Source: Alloalcanivorax marinus (GTDB lineage: Bacteria > Pseudomonadota > Gammaproteobacteria > Pseudomonadales > Alcanivoracaceae). Taken from it: a stretch of 64,000 nucleotides of DNA. The notes beneath the pieces are model-generated. The model saw nothing but the letters and a program-made list of their open reading frames with translations. It had not been told where the DNA came from and did no database searches. Location: the NCBI RefSeq assembly GCF_016785095.1, contig NZ_JAEKJB010000008.1:868001-932000 (forward strand), given 5' to 3'. The position numbers and the translations under genes were made by a program. Positions 29,018 through 37,609 of this stretch are shown piece after piece; the first letter of the stretch is position 1, and each line of letters starts with the position of its first letter.

Positions 29018-30064
29018 TTACAGTAAGGAAGAATGCACCCCCTCGCGGCTAATCCGGCGGCGCTGCAGCCAGCCGATAACGGCCTGCCCTACCCGCTCGC
29101 AATAGCCATAGAGTGACGCCGGCAAACAGCGCTGCAGGAAAGCGGCCACGGCGGTGGCCGAAGTGCGCGCGGTTTCTTCCTTCAGAATGGAGGGATCGGC
29201 GGCCACGGCGCGTTTTAGAAAACGCGCGGCGGCAACGCCATCGTTCAAACGGATGGCCTGGCGGGCCAGGTAACGCAATTGATAAGCCCGGGCACGGCGA
29301 CCGTGTTCAGCGACCAGATCCGGCGCGTACCGCTCCGCCTTCTCGATCATTTTTTCCCAGCTGGCGAGCTGCTGATCCAGCTTGGCGGACAACCCCCCCT
29401 CATTGAGCCGGTAGAAGGTCAACGGTTCCGGAATGCCCTCGATCTGCCAAAAGGTGGTGGCGGCGATCCGCAGCCAGCATTCGATATCCTCGGACTGCCG
29501 GAATGCCTCGTCGAAATAGCAGGACACCGGCTCACCGCAACGCTCACCCACGAAACGGATCGCCTCCAGGGTCTCCCGGCGCAGCACCGGCGCCGAGCCG
29601 TTGCCAATCGGATTGCGGCACAACAGATGGGCGGCGTCGATGTCGGACAGCTTCGGCATCTGATAGCAGCGGATCGGCGCTCCTTTGGAATCCATGAAAC
29701 TGGAGCGCGAGAAGCTCAGACCGATTTCCGGGTCCACCGCGAAATGCTGAACATGTCGCATCAGTTTATCGCCATGCCAGATGTCGTCGGAATCCAGGAA
29801 CGCCAGAAAATCCCCGCGCGCATGGTTGATACCGGTATTACGAGCGGCCGCCAGCCCCCGGTTAACATCGTGGTTGACGATACGAATGCGCCAATCATGG
29901 AAGCCCTGGCAAATCGCCAGGCTGCCATCGGTGGCGCAATCGTTGACGATGATCAACTCAAAATCCGGAAACGATTGACGCAATACGGATTGAATCGCCT
30001 CGGCCACGAACGCTTCCACGTTATAGACCGGCATAATGACGGAAACGGTGGGAATGGGAATCAT
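29018..30064 (-). CDS. glycosyltransferase family 2
   Basis: A GT-A fold glycosyltransferase of 348 residues. The N-terminal IPTVSVIMPVYNVEAFVAEA, the nucleotide-binding VNDCATDGS and the metal-binding DSDD motif (LAFLDSDDIW, about residue 92) are intact. The C-terminal part is helical and may associate with the membrane. The donor and acceptor are unknown. The ATG overlaps the flippase stop as ATGA, and the gene ends the first polysaccharide operon before a terminator. Confidence 0.92.
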   Translation of the reverse strand: MIPIPTVSVIMPVYNVEAFVAEAIQSVLRQSFPDFELIIVNDCATDGSLAICQGFHDWRIRIVNHDVNRGLAAARNTGINHARGDFLAFLDSDDIWHGDKLMRHVQHFAVDPEIGLSFSRSSFMDSKGAPIRCYQMPKLSDIDAAHLLCRNPIGNGSAPVLRRETLEAIRFVGERCGEPVSCYFDEAFRQSEDIECWLRIAATTFWQIEGIPEPLTFYRLNEGGLSAKLDQQLASWEKMIEKAERYAPDLVAEHGRRARAYQLRYLARQAIRLNDGVAAARFLKRAVAADPSILKEETARTSATAVAAFLQRCLPASLYGYCERVGQAVIGWLQRRRISREGVHSSLL

Positions 30065-31353
30065 GATGCATCTCCAGGGGGTAAGGCATTACCCTTCATG
30101 ATCGCGGCCGGGAGGCCGCACCTTGACCAGGCGTAGAACGCCATCACCGGCATGCCCACCAGATGACACGCCAGTACGGCGGCGGCCACCTCGACAAGCC
30201 CCCAGCGACCGGCCATGGCGATGGCCGCGGTCAAAAACAGGGTAAAGACAAGATTCATAATCAGATTGGCGGTGCTCAAACCGTTGGCCAGCAGCAACTG
30301 ACCAGCGGCCTCACCCATCGGGCGCACCAGGGCGGACAGGCACAGGCAGAGGAAAATCGGCAGCGCTCCGGCATCGATCCATTGCTGGCCGTAGACCAGC
30401 GGCAGATACCACGGCGCCAGCGCGCACTGCAGCAAAATCAGCGGCCAGGTCACCAGGGCCATGGTGGACAGCCCGCCCAGAAACTGAGCCCGCCCGGATG
30501 CCCGGCCACGGGCGGTGCCACTGAGCCGGGCATAGAAGGCGATGCCAAAACTCTGGATCAAGCCCAGGCTGATACCGAGGGCGGTGTTATAGGCGAAGAA
30601 GTAAATGCCCACTGCCTGGATGCCAAGGAAGTAGCCGATCAACAAGGTATCGATGCTGAAGCGCAGGGCCACCGCGGAATCGGCCAGACCGGTTTCGATG
30701 CCGCGACGCGCCAGGGGCTGCGTACCGACGCGGGCGGATGGCCGCGGCGGGCGCACGGCGGCACGGTGCACCGCCGCCCATACCAGGGTGGAGGCCAGTT
30801 TCGGCACGATAATGGCCCAGATGCCCAGGCCCAGCAGTGCCAGCACGGTGGTCAGGATACCGTCGGCGATGGTCTGCCAGAGCACCGCCCGTCCCAGCAC
30901 CCGCATGTCGTTGCGCCGCTGGTTCAGGGCGGCGTGCAACATACCCAGGGGTTGCAGCAGGTAAGCGCTGGCCATCAGCACCATGGGCCCGATCAGGGCG
31001 TTGTCCTGGTAATAGAACGCAAGTGGCAAACTGGCCAGGCTCATCAAAAGGAAAGCCGCCTGGCAGGCACGCGCGTTGATCCCGCGCGCGCGGTTCATAT
31101 GAGCACCCAGTTCCTCATCGTCCATGGGAATCAGGGTGACGCTGGTAATACGGCGGATCAGGGTGGCGAGCAGTTCAAACGTGGTAAGGATAAGAGCGGC
31201 CTGACCGAACACCTCCGGGGTAAGCAGGCGCGCAAGCGCCACGCTGGCCCCCAGACGTACGCAACGTCCCAGAATTTGCGCGCTGCCCAACCACATCATG
31301 CCGCGCAGCAGCGCGGTGGATTCAAATTGTCGGGCCAGGGTGATCGGTTTCAT
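30061..31353 (-). CDS. polysaccharide flippase (Wzx-like, MOP superfamily)
   Basis: A predicted integral membrane protein of 430 residues with about 12 hydrophobic segments. The N-terminus (LARQFESTALLRGMMWLGSA followed by RLGASVALARLLTPEVFG) is typical of MOP-type polysaccharide exporters. It would flip the lipid-linked repeat unit to the periplasm for the Wzy-like protein encoded upstream. It is coupled to the GT2 gene downstream. A 91-nt AT-rich gap separates it from the preceding gene. Confidence 0.88.
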   Translation of the reverse strand: MKPITLARQFESTALLRGMMWLGSAQILGRCVRLGASVALARLLTPEVFGQAALILTTFELLATLIRRITSVTLIPMDDEELGAHMNRARGINARACQAAFLLMSLASLPLAFYYQDNALIGPMVLMASAYLLQPLGMLHAALNQRRNDMRVLGRAVLWQTIADGILTTVLALLGLGIWAIIVPKLASTLVWAAVHRAAVRPPRPSARVGTQPLARRGIETGLADSAVALRFSIDTLLIGYFLGIQAVGIYFFAYNTALGISLGLIQSFGIAFYARLSGTARGRASGRAQFLGGLSTMALVTWPLILLQCALAPWYLPLVYGQQWIDAGALPIFLCLCLSALVRPMGEAAGQLLLANGLSTANLIMNLVFTLFLTAAIAMAGRWGLVEVAAAVLACHLVGMPVMAFYAWSRCGLPAAIMKGNALPPGDAS

Positions 31354-31444
31354 GGTGCTCTTCGTCCGAGTGGATAACGAGCCTCTTTATCCATTTTCCA
31401 TGCCAGTTTTTTTATCTCTTAACCCTTTGTTTTTATTGATAAAA

Positions 31445-32737
31445 TTATATGGCCTGCGGTTGTCTCCCATTTTGCATCGCAAAAGCCCCGGCGCGACTTT
31501 CAATATGAGCGCGGCCGAGCAGAATCAGGCCCGGCCAGAACAGGTAGGCGAGAATCTCCAGGTTTTCTCCCAGGGTGTAGAACAGCAGCAGACAGAGAAT
31601 GGACACCCCAAGACGGGCGGAGGGAAGCCGGGCCACCCACGGCAACAGCGCGCCCAGGCTGACCAGGAACGCGGCCATCAACGCCAGCGCCCCCACCAGG
31701 CCTTTCACGAACAGCAGCCCATACCAGGTGTGATGGGAACCAATCGGCATGTACTCCACCATGTGCGGGCCCCGTTCCACGATGCCATGGCCCCACCAGA
31801 TCGCTTCGTTCCACCAGCGCTCGATGGCGATGTCCGCCAACGCTTCACGGACGCGGGTGGAATCGGCCCGCGCCGACTTGATGGCCTCCACGCCACCCAG
31901 CACTTTTTCCACGATGCTGCCGCCCAGGAAGCCGGCCAGCAGCAACACCGGCGTGGCCAGAAAGTAAGTGCCCGGGTGGCGGTAATAACGGAATACCCAG
32001 CGCAGGCCATACAGGCCGATGCAGCACAGCATCGCCAGCCGGGACTTGGAGATCACGATCATCAACAGGCTGCCGGCGATGCCCCAGCGTCGCCAACGGG
32101 TGTCCTGTTCCTCCAGCGCGCACAGGAAATAGAGATTGCCGAGCATGCCCAGGGCCGGCGCCCAGGGGGTGAACAGACGCCAGCGCGGCGCGCCGCTGCC
32201 TGGATCGAGTTCGTACAGGCTGACACTGAAGAACTCCGGGCCAGGCCCGCCCACCAGCTTCAGCGGCGACACATAAAGCGTGGTCGGCAACGACAACACC
32301 CAGGCGGCCACGAACAGCGGAAAGAACAACACCGTGTAACGGCACACCACGCAGGCGGCGCGGTAAATCACCGCCGGTCGTATTTCCAACCGCGCCACCA
32401 GCGGAAACAGCGCCAGCAGCGCCCAGCCCTTGGCCCAGCCGATGGAAGACTTGATCAACTTGCCCAGGCCCAGGCCCATGTCCAGGTGACCGATCACCAG
32501 GCTAAGCAGCATCACGCCCATGGCGGCGGCCCAGGCCAGCAGGGGCAGCGGCAGTTGTTCCGCCGGCCCCCGGGCCTCGCCGAGCTGCCGGGAGAGCAGG
32601 CGCACAAACAACACCCAGCCAATCACCGGCGCCACCAGGTAAACCGCGCCCAGTACCCAGAACCCATAGGTGCCGACGATGGCGAACCAGACTATTTTCT
32701 CGTCAGCAGTTTGCTCAAAATCGGTTTTCTTACCCAT
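31445..32737 (-). CDS. O-antigen ligase / Wzy-type polymerase-like membrane protein
   Basis: A multi-spanning protein of 430 residues. The large periplasmic loop holds the Wzy_C-type segment VREALADIAIERWWNEAIWWGHG and GSHHTWYGLLFVKGLVG, resembling the WaaL/Wzy superfamily active loop with its conserved His. It likely polymerises repeat units; a ligase role is the alternative. The start overlaps the Wzz gene by 46 nt, suggesting translational coupling. It lies in the first polysaccharide operon. Confidence 0.8.
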   Translation of the reverse strand: MGKKTDFEQTADEKIVWFAIVGTYGFWVLGAVYLVAPVIGWVLFVRLLSRQLGEARGPAEQLPLPLLAWAAAMGVMLLSLVIGHLDMGLGLGKLIKSSIGWAKGWALLALFPLVARLEIRPAVIYRAACVVCRYTVLFFPLFVAAWVLSLPTTLYVSPLKLVGGPGPEFFSVSLYELDPGSGAPRWRLFTPWAPALGMLGNLYFLCALEEQDTRWRRWGIAGSLLMIVISKSRLAMLCCIGLYGLRWVFRYYRHPGTYFLATPVLLLAGFLGGSIVEKVLGGVEAIKSARADSTRVREALADIAIERWWNEAIWWGHGIVERGPHMVEYMPIGSHHTWYGLLFVKGLVGALALMAAFLVSLGALLPWVARLPSARLGVSILCLLLFYTLGENLEILAYLFWPGLILLGRAHIESRAGAFAMQNGRQPQAI

Positions 32738-34107
32738 AACAGGCCCAGCCCGATCAGTACGCTCAGCGACGCCGCGGCGCCGCCCACCAGAATCAACAGG
32801 GAACCGACGCGGTCCGGCGACGACGGCAACGACGGCTTGGCAAGAATCTGCAGCAGCGGATAGGCGGAATAAATGTCCGCCTTGCCCACGTCCATGCGTG
32901 CCACCGCCGAGGTAAAAACGGCGCTGGCCAGCTGGTGTTCACGGTTCAGTTCCGCCAGCTTGGCCGCATCCTGTTTGCTTTCTTCCAGGCGCTTTTCCCA
33001 GATTCGGAGTTCTTCGTCCAAGGAGCGCAGTTCCTCGCGCAGGCCTTCCGCGTCGCTGGCCAGGCTGATCAGCTGCTGCATCAGTTGCGCGCGGCCATCC
33101 ACATCGTCCGCGGACAACATTCTCATCAGCCGCGTGCCGCAGTTATCGATCAGCACCAGGCAGCGTTCGGTCATCGCCCCGCGCACCTGCTCCTGCTCCT
33201 GACGCAGGGCGATCAGGCGCGGGTGACGGTCGCCGAGCATGCCGCCCAGCCGGATCGCTTCCGCGTGCAGAGTGGTATCGTTGACCAGCAACTCCTGATA
33301 CAGCTGATCGTTCTTCAACTTCAGCACATCGCCGGCCTGGGAAGCGGTCAGACCCAGGTATTCAATCAGCTTGCGCTCGCGGGCCTCGATGCCCTGTAAC
33401 TGGCTGACGCTGCCAATCCGCTTCTGACGCAGCCGTTCGCTGCTGATCGCCAGCTCCTTGAACTGGTCGAGAGACACCAGGCCGCGCTCGGATTGATAAG
33501 CGACGATATTGCGCTGGCTCTGCCCGACCTTGGTGGCGAAGCCGTCCAGTCCTTTCCGCACGCCTTCTTCGCGCATACGGATTTCATCCTCGCGAAGTTC
33601 GTCGAGGGTGGACTGAAGGCTGTGATAAAGCGCCCAGGCCTTGGCCCGGGCGTCCTCCGCGGTGAGCGCCTGGGAGGAAAACACCATCAGGCCGGTTTGC
33701 GTCGGCAACTTCAGTTTGGGTTGCCCGAACGCCGCGCTGGTTTGCTCCAGCGACGCGGCCGCCGCCGCGATCACCACATCACTCATGACGATCGCTTTGT
33801 AATTTTCCCGGGGATCAATCGCCGAGCTGGCGTACGGCGAATTGGTGGAAGCACTGGCCTGCCCCAGGCTGTCCAGACTGACCTGGGCGCCGGAGCCGGC
33901 GCCGGGCAGGATCAGCGTCCAGTGGCTGATGTACTTGTCCGGCTTCACGGTGAGCAGCACGCCCGCCACGGTCCAGATCAGCGCCAGCATCAGCAGCGCG
34001 ATGCGCAGGTAGAGCTTGAAACGGTCGCGCAGGCTCAGGTCGCTACCTTCCACCACCAGCTCGCGTACCCATCCGAATTTGCCGATTTGATCCATCCACT
34101 GGTTCAT
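32692..34107 (-). CDS. polysaccharide chain-length determinant / co-polymerase (Wzz-like)
   Basis: An inner-membrane protein of 471 residues. A cytoplasmic N-terminus leads to TM1 (LRIALLMLALIWTVAGVLLTV, about 30-52), a long periplasmic coiled-coil region (about 150-400) and TM2 near the C-terminus (SLLILVGGAAASLSVLIGLGLL). No fused BY-kinase domain is present, so it is a PCP-1/3-like co-polymerase without an in-cluster tyrosine kinase. RBS GAGGA precedes the ATG. It sits between the Wza-like exporter and the Wzy-like protein. Confidence 0.87.
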   Translation of the reverse strand: MNQWMDQIGKFGWVRELVVEGSDLSLRDRFKLYLRIALLMLALIWTVAGVLLTVKPDKYISHWTLILPGAGSGAQVSLDSLGQASASTNSPYASSAIDPRENYKAIVMSDVVIAAAAASLEQTSAAFGQPKLKLPTQTGLMVFSSQALTAEDARAKAWALYHSLQSTLDELREDEIRMREEGVRKGLDGFATKVGQSQRNIVAYQSERGLVSLDQFKELAISSERLRQKRIGSVSQLQGIEARERKLIEYLGLTASQAGDVLKLKNDQLYQELLVNDTTLHAEAIRLGGMLGDRHPRLIALRQEQEQVRGAMTERCLVLIDNCGTRLMRMLSADDVDGRAQLMQQLISLASDAEGLREELRSLDEELRIWEKRLEESKQDAAKLAELNREHQLASAVFTSAVARMDVGKADIYSAYPLLQILAKPSLPSSPDRVGSLLILVGGAAASLSVLIGLGLLWVRKPILSKLLTRK

Positions 34108-34118
34108 GGCCCGATCCT

Positions 34119-35315
34119 CTACAACAAGCCGAGCAGGTGCACCGGCAGCACCATGTCGGTCAGGGTGCGAGCCAGCTCGCGCAGATTGGTGACACCGGAG
34201 TCATAGCAGGTGAGGCTGTCACCGGGCAGGATCACCGGATTGACCTCCGGCTTGCGGGCCCGGGCCAACAGGGTATCCACCGACCGTTCGACGATATCCA
34301 CCTGGCCATTGAGCGGGTTCTCGGTGACCAGCATCACACGCCGGCTGGCATTGGAAACCTGGGCACCGCCCACGCAGTTGGCCGCCATGGCCGCGGCCAG
34401 CAACCGGGTACCGTAGGGCAACCGGGTGCTTTCCGAATTCACCGAGGACTCGCTGTTGCTGTCCGCCGGTTGCGTCAGGTTGGAAATAAAGACCCGCACC
34501 CCGGGCGTGGTGAGCTGAGAGGGCCGTGCCAGATCCTCATCGAAGATGCGGCGGCTGGGCACGTGGATGCGGTCGCCGTCCTGCAAGAGCAACCGGGGCA
34601 CCACGCCGCCGTCCATCACCGCACTCAGATCCAGGGCGGTCTGGTGCTCGCCGCGACGTACCATGATGCGGGTCAGATCGGCGTCCGGCCTGACCCCGCC
34701 GCTGGAGCGCATCGCCGCCGCCAGGGTACGCTGGCCGCCGCGATCGCCGCTTTCCAGGTTGCCCAGGTCATCGGGAAGGCGTTCACCATGGTTGATAGTG
34801 TGCTGGCCGGGCTCGAACACCGCCCCGGAAACGGTGATGTCGATGGGCGCCCAGCTCAACGGCGTGACGCTGATGAAGATCGCCCCTTCGAGCATCAACT
34901 GTTGTTCCACCAGGGCATCGGCGATGCGCTGTTTAACGGCGCCGAGCCGCTGCCCCGCCGCCGCGATCGGCGGCAGATAGTCGAGATAAAGATGGCCGCT
35001 GGCATCGATTTCCACCTCGCCACTGAATTCCTCGCCATTGAGTACCTTCACGGCCAGCCGGTCGCCGTTGGACAGCACCGGATCACCCACGCCGCCCATC
35101 TCCCAGGCCGGCGTGGCCGGTCCGACCGGGACGGCTTGCACCGGTTCCGGGGCCGATACCAGACCCCGGTCGCGGGCGTAGGCGTCATCATCGGCGAAGT
35201 AGTGGCAGCGCTTGCCGTCGGGTAGCACGTCACAGGTGGACGAGGGCCGCATCGCCGGCGTGGTGCAGGCCGAAAGACACAGCGTGGAAACGATCAGAAA
35301 GCCAAAGGTCTTCAT
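34119..35315 (-). CDS. outer-membrane polysaccharide export lipoprotein (Wza-like)
   Basis: A predicted export channel component of 398 residues. The N-terminal lipoprotein signal ends in the lipobox LSAC (cleavage before Cys, about residue 17). A polysaccharide-export (Poly_export) domain follows (GDRLAVKVLNGEEFSGEVEIDA, about 105-190), then SLBB-type repeats (IDITVSGAVFEPGQHTI; LLQDGDRIHVPSRR). The ATG at 35315 with GGGGA upstream gives the proper signal peptide; a longer frame to 35357 does not. It is the first structural gene after the STAS gene. Confidence 0.9.
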   Translation of the reverse strand: MKTFGFLIVSTLCLSACTTPAMRPSSTCDVLPDGKRCHYFADDDAYARDRGLVSAPEPVQAVPVGPATPAWEMGGVGDPVLSNGDRLAVKVLNGEEFSGEVEIDASGHLYLDYLPPIAAAGQRLGAVKQRIADALVEQQLMLEGAIFISVTPLSWAPIDITVSGAVFEPGQHTINHGERLPDDLGNLESGDRGGQRTLAAAMRSSGGVRPDADLTRIMVRRGEHQTALDLSAVMDGGVVPRLLLQDGDRIHVPSRRIFDEDLARPSQLTTPGVRVFISNLTQPADSNSESSVNSESTRLPYGTRLLAAAMAANCVGGAQVSNASRRVMLVTENPLNGQVDIVERSVDTLLARARKPEVNPVILPGDSLTCYDSGVTNLRELARTLTDMVLPVHLLGLL

Positions 35316-35341
35316 GGTTTTCCCCGGCATGGGCGGCCTGG

Positions 35342-35683
35342 TCAGGACATCACGCACTGTTCAATGGCGGACTTTTCATCGGCGTAGATATCGAAAAGCT
35401 GGTTAAGACTGGTCAGCTCGATCAGCGCCCGTACACCGTCGTTCGGTGACACCAGCACCACCCGCCCACCCTGCTCGCGGGCTTTCTTGTGCAGGCTGAC
35501 CAGAATGGAAAGCCCGCTGGAATCCATGTAACGCACACCGGAAAGATCGACGATGATGTTCTCCACGCCGTCATCCATGTGCCGCAACAGTGCTGCCCGG
35601 TAGGTGGGGGTCTGTGACATCAGAACTTCGCTGGGAAGGCGGACGACCAGGGCGTTGGATTCGACGATATGTTGTTGTTTCAT
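35342..35683 (-). CDS. STAS-domain anti-sigma-factor antagonist (SpoIIAA/SypA-like)
   Basis: A 113-residue single STAS domain. The phosphorylatable serine lies in MDSSGLSIL (residues 53-61; Ser55/Ser56). In partner switching, such proteins are phosphorylated by an RsbW-type kinase and dephosphorylated by a PP2C phosphatase; both are encoded just upstream. In Vibrio fischeri, the STAS protein SypA is the output of such a switch and is required for Syp polysaccharide biofilm. Here it is likewise the first gene of the export operon. RBS GAGGAG precedes the ATG. Confidence 0.92.
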   Translation of the reverse strand: MKQQHIVESNALVVRLPSEVLMSQTPTYRAALLRHMDDGVENIIVDLSGVRYMDSSGLSILVSLHKKAREQGGRVVLVSPNDGVRALIELTSLNQLFDIYADEKSAIEQCVMS

Positions 35684-35703
35684 GACGTGCTCCTCGTTTT
35701 AGT

Positions 35704-35719
35704 TGTGACGTTTGTCACA
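35704..35719. promoter_or_regulatory. perfect CRP-type palindrome in STAS leader
   Basis: TGTGACGTTTGTCACA is an exact TGTGA-N6-TCACA, the CRP/Vfr/Clp-family core. It lies about +3 to +18 from the start predicted by the sigma-54 promoter at 35731-35749, a position suited to roadblock repression, possibly cyclic-nucleotide dependent. Binding is inferred, not shown. Confidence 0.6.
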
Positions 35720-35730
35720 CTTGGTTTCCT

Positions 35731-35749
35731 AAAGCACGAAGTGGGCCAA
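35731..35749 (-). promoter_or_regulatory. sigma-54 promoter of STAS/polysaccharide export operon
   Basis: The minus strand reads TTGGCCCACTTCGTGCTTT, with exact GG-N10-GC spacing. It is about 50 nt upstream of the STAS start and drives the STAS-Wza-Wzz-Wzy-Wzx-GT2 unit. Confidence 0.82.
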
Positions 35750-35824
35750 CTTTTTTTACGTTAAGAAACAGTGAGTTACACGAAAATCGAAGGAATGGGC
35801 AAACCGCCACGCGGGTTTTGCGTA

Positions 35825-35838
35825 GCGAATTGCAAAGC
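35825..35838 (-). promoter_or_regulatory. putative activator-binding site (UAS)
   Basis: The plus strand reads GCGAATTGCAAAGC, matching GCRAATTGCNNNGC. It is 75 nt upstream of the -24 element of the STAS promoter, essentially the same spacing (74 nt) as in front of the PP2C gene. It lies just past the stop codon of the RsbW-like gene. Confidence 0.65.
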
Positions 35839-35868
35839 GGGAGGAATATTAGGAGGGAGGAGAGACGG

Positions 35869-36261
35869 TCAGGCGAAAATCAGTTCCATGCGCAGGCGGC
35901 TGCCTTGCTCGCACACCACATGGCTCACCGCGTTCATCCAGTTATGGATGATCCACAAACCACGACCACGCTGGTCCAGGGCACCCGGCTGCTGAATCGG
36001 CCAGGTGAAGTCCGACACATGGGAAGGGTCGGTCAGCTCCAGGCTCACCTTACCCGCCTCACAGCACACGGTGAGGGTTATGTCCCTGAGCCCCACCTCC
36101 GTGTGGCAGACCACGTTGGCCACCGCCTCCACCATGCAGGTAACCACCTTGAAGCGAGCCAGTTCCGGCACGCCGTTGGCTTCCAGATACCGTTCCAGGG
36201 CTCTGACCACGCCGTGATTCCTCCACAGCATTTCCGACAATCGCAAATGAAAGGGCTGCAT
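35869..36261 (-). CDS. RsbW-like anti-sigma serine kinase (HATPase_c_2)
   Basis: A 130-residue GHKL ATPase of the anti-sigma/switch-kinase type. The N-box is VVTCMVEAVANVVCH (about 40-54), and the G-box region reads DQRGRGLWIIHNWMN (about 95-109). It probably phosphorylates the STAS protein encoded next, balanced by the PP2C protein encoded 15 nt upstream. In SypE of Vibrio fischeri, kinase and phosphatase are in one chain; here they are separate genes. Its protein target beyond STAS (a sigma factor or an enzyme) is unknown. Confidence 0.88.
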   Translation of the reverse strand: MQPFHLRLSEMLWRNHGVVRALERYLEANGVPELARFKVVTCMVEAVANVVCHTEVGLRDITLTVCCEAGKVSLELTDPSHVSDFTWPIQQPGALDQRGRGLWIIHNWMNAVSHVVCEQGSRLRMELIFA

Positions 36262-36276
36262 GGCTCATTTACTCCG

Positions 36277-37482
36277 CTAGAACGCCTCGGGGGCGCATAA
36301 CATAAGAAGGGAAACGTCATCCTGGAGGCTGTAGTCCTGCCAGGTAAGGATGCTTTCAAAAAGCTGCTCCAACGCCATCTCCGGTGCCGACCACCCGGTT
36401 TGCATCAAGGTCCCGGTAATATTGGTCACGCCAAACCGGCCCCGGGTGGCGTGATTGCCTTCATAGGTTCCGTCGGTGACCAACAGCAGGCGGTCGCCCG
36501 GCTCCAGACGAAGGTGGTGGTCCTGATAGGTGAACTCCGGCTCGATCCCCAAGGGCAGGCCACCCTCCAGATCAAGCTGCTTACAGCCGTCGGAACGCCA
36601 CAGCAACGGGCGGGGATGAGCGGCGTTGGCGATTACCAGATCGCCGCTTCGACAATCGATCCGCCCCACCTGCACGGTGGCGAACTGCCCGCCCTGGCCT
36701 GGATCGGTGAACTGACGATTGACCACGGAAAGAATTTCAGAGGGCGCTTGTTTGCGCCAATCCACATGGGCCGGTCCCAGGCGCAGCCCCAACGCAAAAG
36801 CCTGCAAGGCGGCGGCGGTGCCGTGCCCGGAAATATCGGCGATGAAGAACCCCAGATGGTTCTCATCCACCGGAAACACGTTGAACAGATCGCCGGCCAG
36901 ATGACTGGCGCTGGCGAAGTGGTGAAGGCCGGACCAGCCCTGGTGACGGAATCCCTTGGCGGGCAGCAGCGCCCGTTGCAGGCTGGCGGCGTTCTGCAGA
37001 TCCTCAAGTAATTGATTGCGCAGGTTGTATTCACTACGCAGGCTTTCGCGCAAGGCATCGTACTGGGTGCGCAGTCGCCGGTTCAGGCAGACCTGACGCC
37101 GGGCGGCCAGCAGGCGCACCTTGAGCACCGCCGGCAAGAACGGCTTGCCCAGGTAGTCGTCGGCCCCGGATTCAATGCCTTGGATCAGATTCGCCGTATC
37201 ACTGTTGGCGGTCAGCATCAGCACATAGGGCGGCCTCTCCTTTTGCTTGAGCAGGCGGCAGAGATCAAGGCCGGACATGCCCGGCATGCGCCAATCACTG
37301 ACCACGATGTCAGGCTGGCAGTCGTCGAACCAGGCCAGGGCCTGTTCGCCGTCACGGCACTCGGTGACCTGAAAACCCTGCTGATTAAGCAGTTCGGACA
37401 GATAGAAACGCTCGCTGTCGGTATCTTCAACCAACAGCAATTTAAGCGGTTCACTGGCGCAGGCGGAATCGTCGATCAACAT
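36277..37482 (-). CDS. response regulator with PP2C (SpoIIE-type) phosphatase domain
   Basis: A 401-residue protein. The receiver domain (about 13-130) has phospho-acceptor Asp63 in VVSDWRMPG and the acidic pair ED in LLLVEDTDSE. A helical linker (about 135-180) follows. The SpoIIE/PP2C phosphatase domain has GDLFNVFPVD and FFIADISGHGTAAAL for metal binding, plus LLLVTDGTYEG. It probably dephosphorylates the STAS protein when its receiver is phosphorylated. ATG at 37482 was chosen; a longer frame to 38025 overlaps the divergent operon and has no domain support. It forms an operon with the RsbW-like gene. Confidence 0.92.
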   Translation of the reverse strand: MLIDDSACASEPLKLLLVEDTDSERFYLSELLNQQGFQVTECRDGEQALAWFDDCQPDIVVSDWRMPGMSGLDLCRLLKQKERPPYVLMLTANSDTANLIQGIESGADDYLGKPFLPAVLKVRLLAARRQVCLNRRLRTQYDALRESLRSEYNLRNQLLEDLQNAASLQRALLPAKGFRHQGWSGLHHFASASHLAGDLFNVFPVDENHLGFFIADISGHGTAAALQAFALGLRLGPAHVDWRKQAPSEILSVVNRQFTDPGQGGQFATVQVGRIDCRSGDLVIANAAHPRPLLWRSDGCKQLDLEGGLPLGIEPEFTYQDHHLRLEPGDRLLLVTDGTYEGNHATRGRFGVTNITGTLMQTGWSAPEMALEQLFESILTWQDYSLQDDVSLLMLCAPEAF

Positions 37483-37519
37483 CGAAGCAGCTCTATTCCC
37501 GTTGATGTTGCCGGTCGAT

Positions 37520-37537
37520 AAGCGATTAGTGTGCCAA
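37520..37537 (-). promoter_or_regulatory. sigma-54 promoter of PP2C-RsbW operon
   Basis: The minus strand reads TTGGCACACTAATCGCTT: the -24 element TGGCAC is a full consensus match and GG-N10-GC spacing is exact. It lies about 40 nt upstream of the PP2C gene start. Confidence 0.85.
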
Positions 37538-37609
37538 AACTGTTTTTCTTTTAAATACAATAAGTTATGAATATAAAAGACGGGGACAACGAATTTTACG
37601 CGGCGACTT

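Noticed and set aside
31389..31406. Sigma-54-like sequence before the Wzx-like gene (CTGGCATGGAAAATGGAT on the minus strand)
   Set aside because: The -12 element is GG rather than GC at the required spacing, and no copy of the shared activator element lies upstream.
35795..35820. Hairpin AAACCGC/GCGGGTTT between the RsbW-like gene and the STAS promoter
   Set aside because: Imperfect stem and no U-run on the minus strand, so not counted as a terminator.
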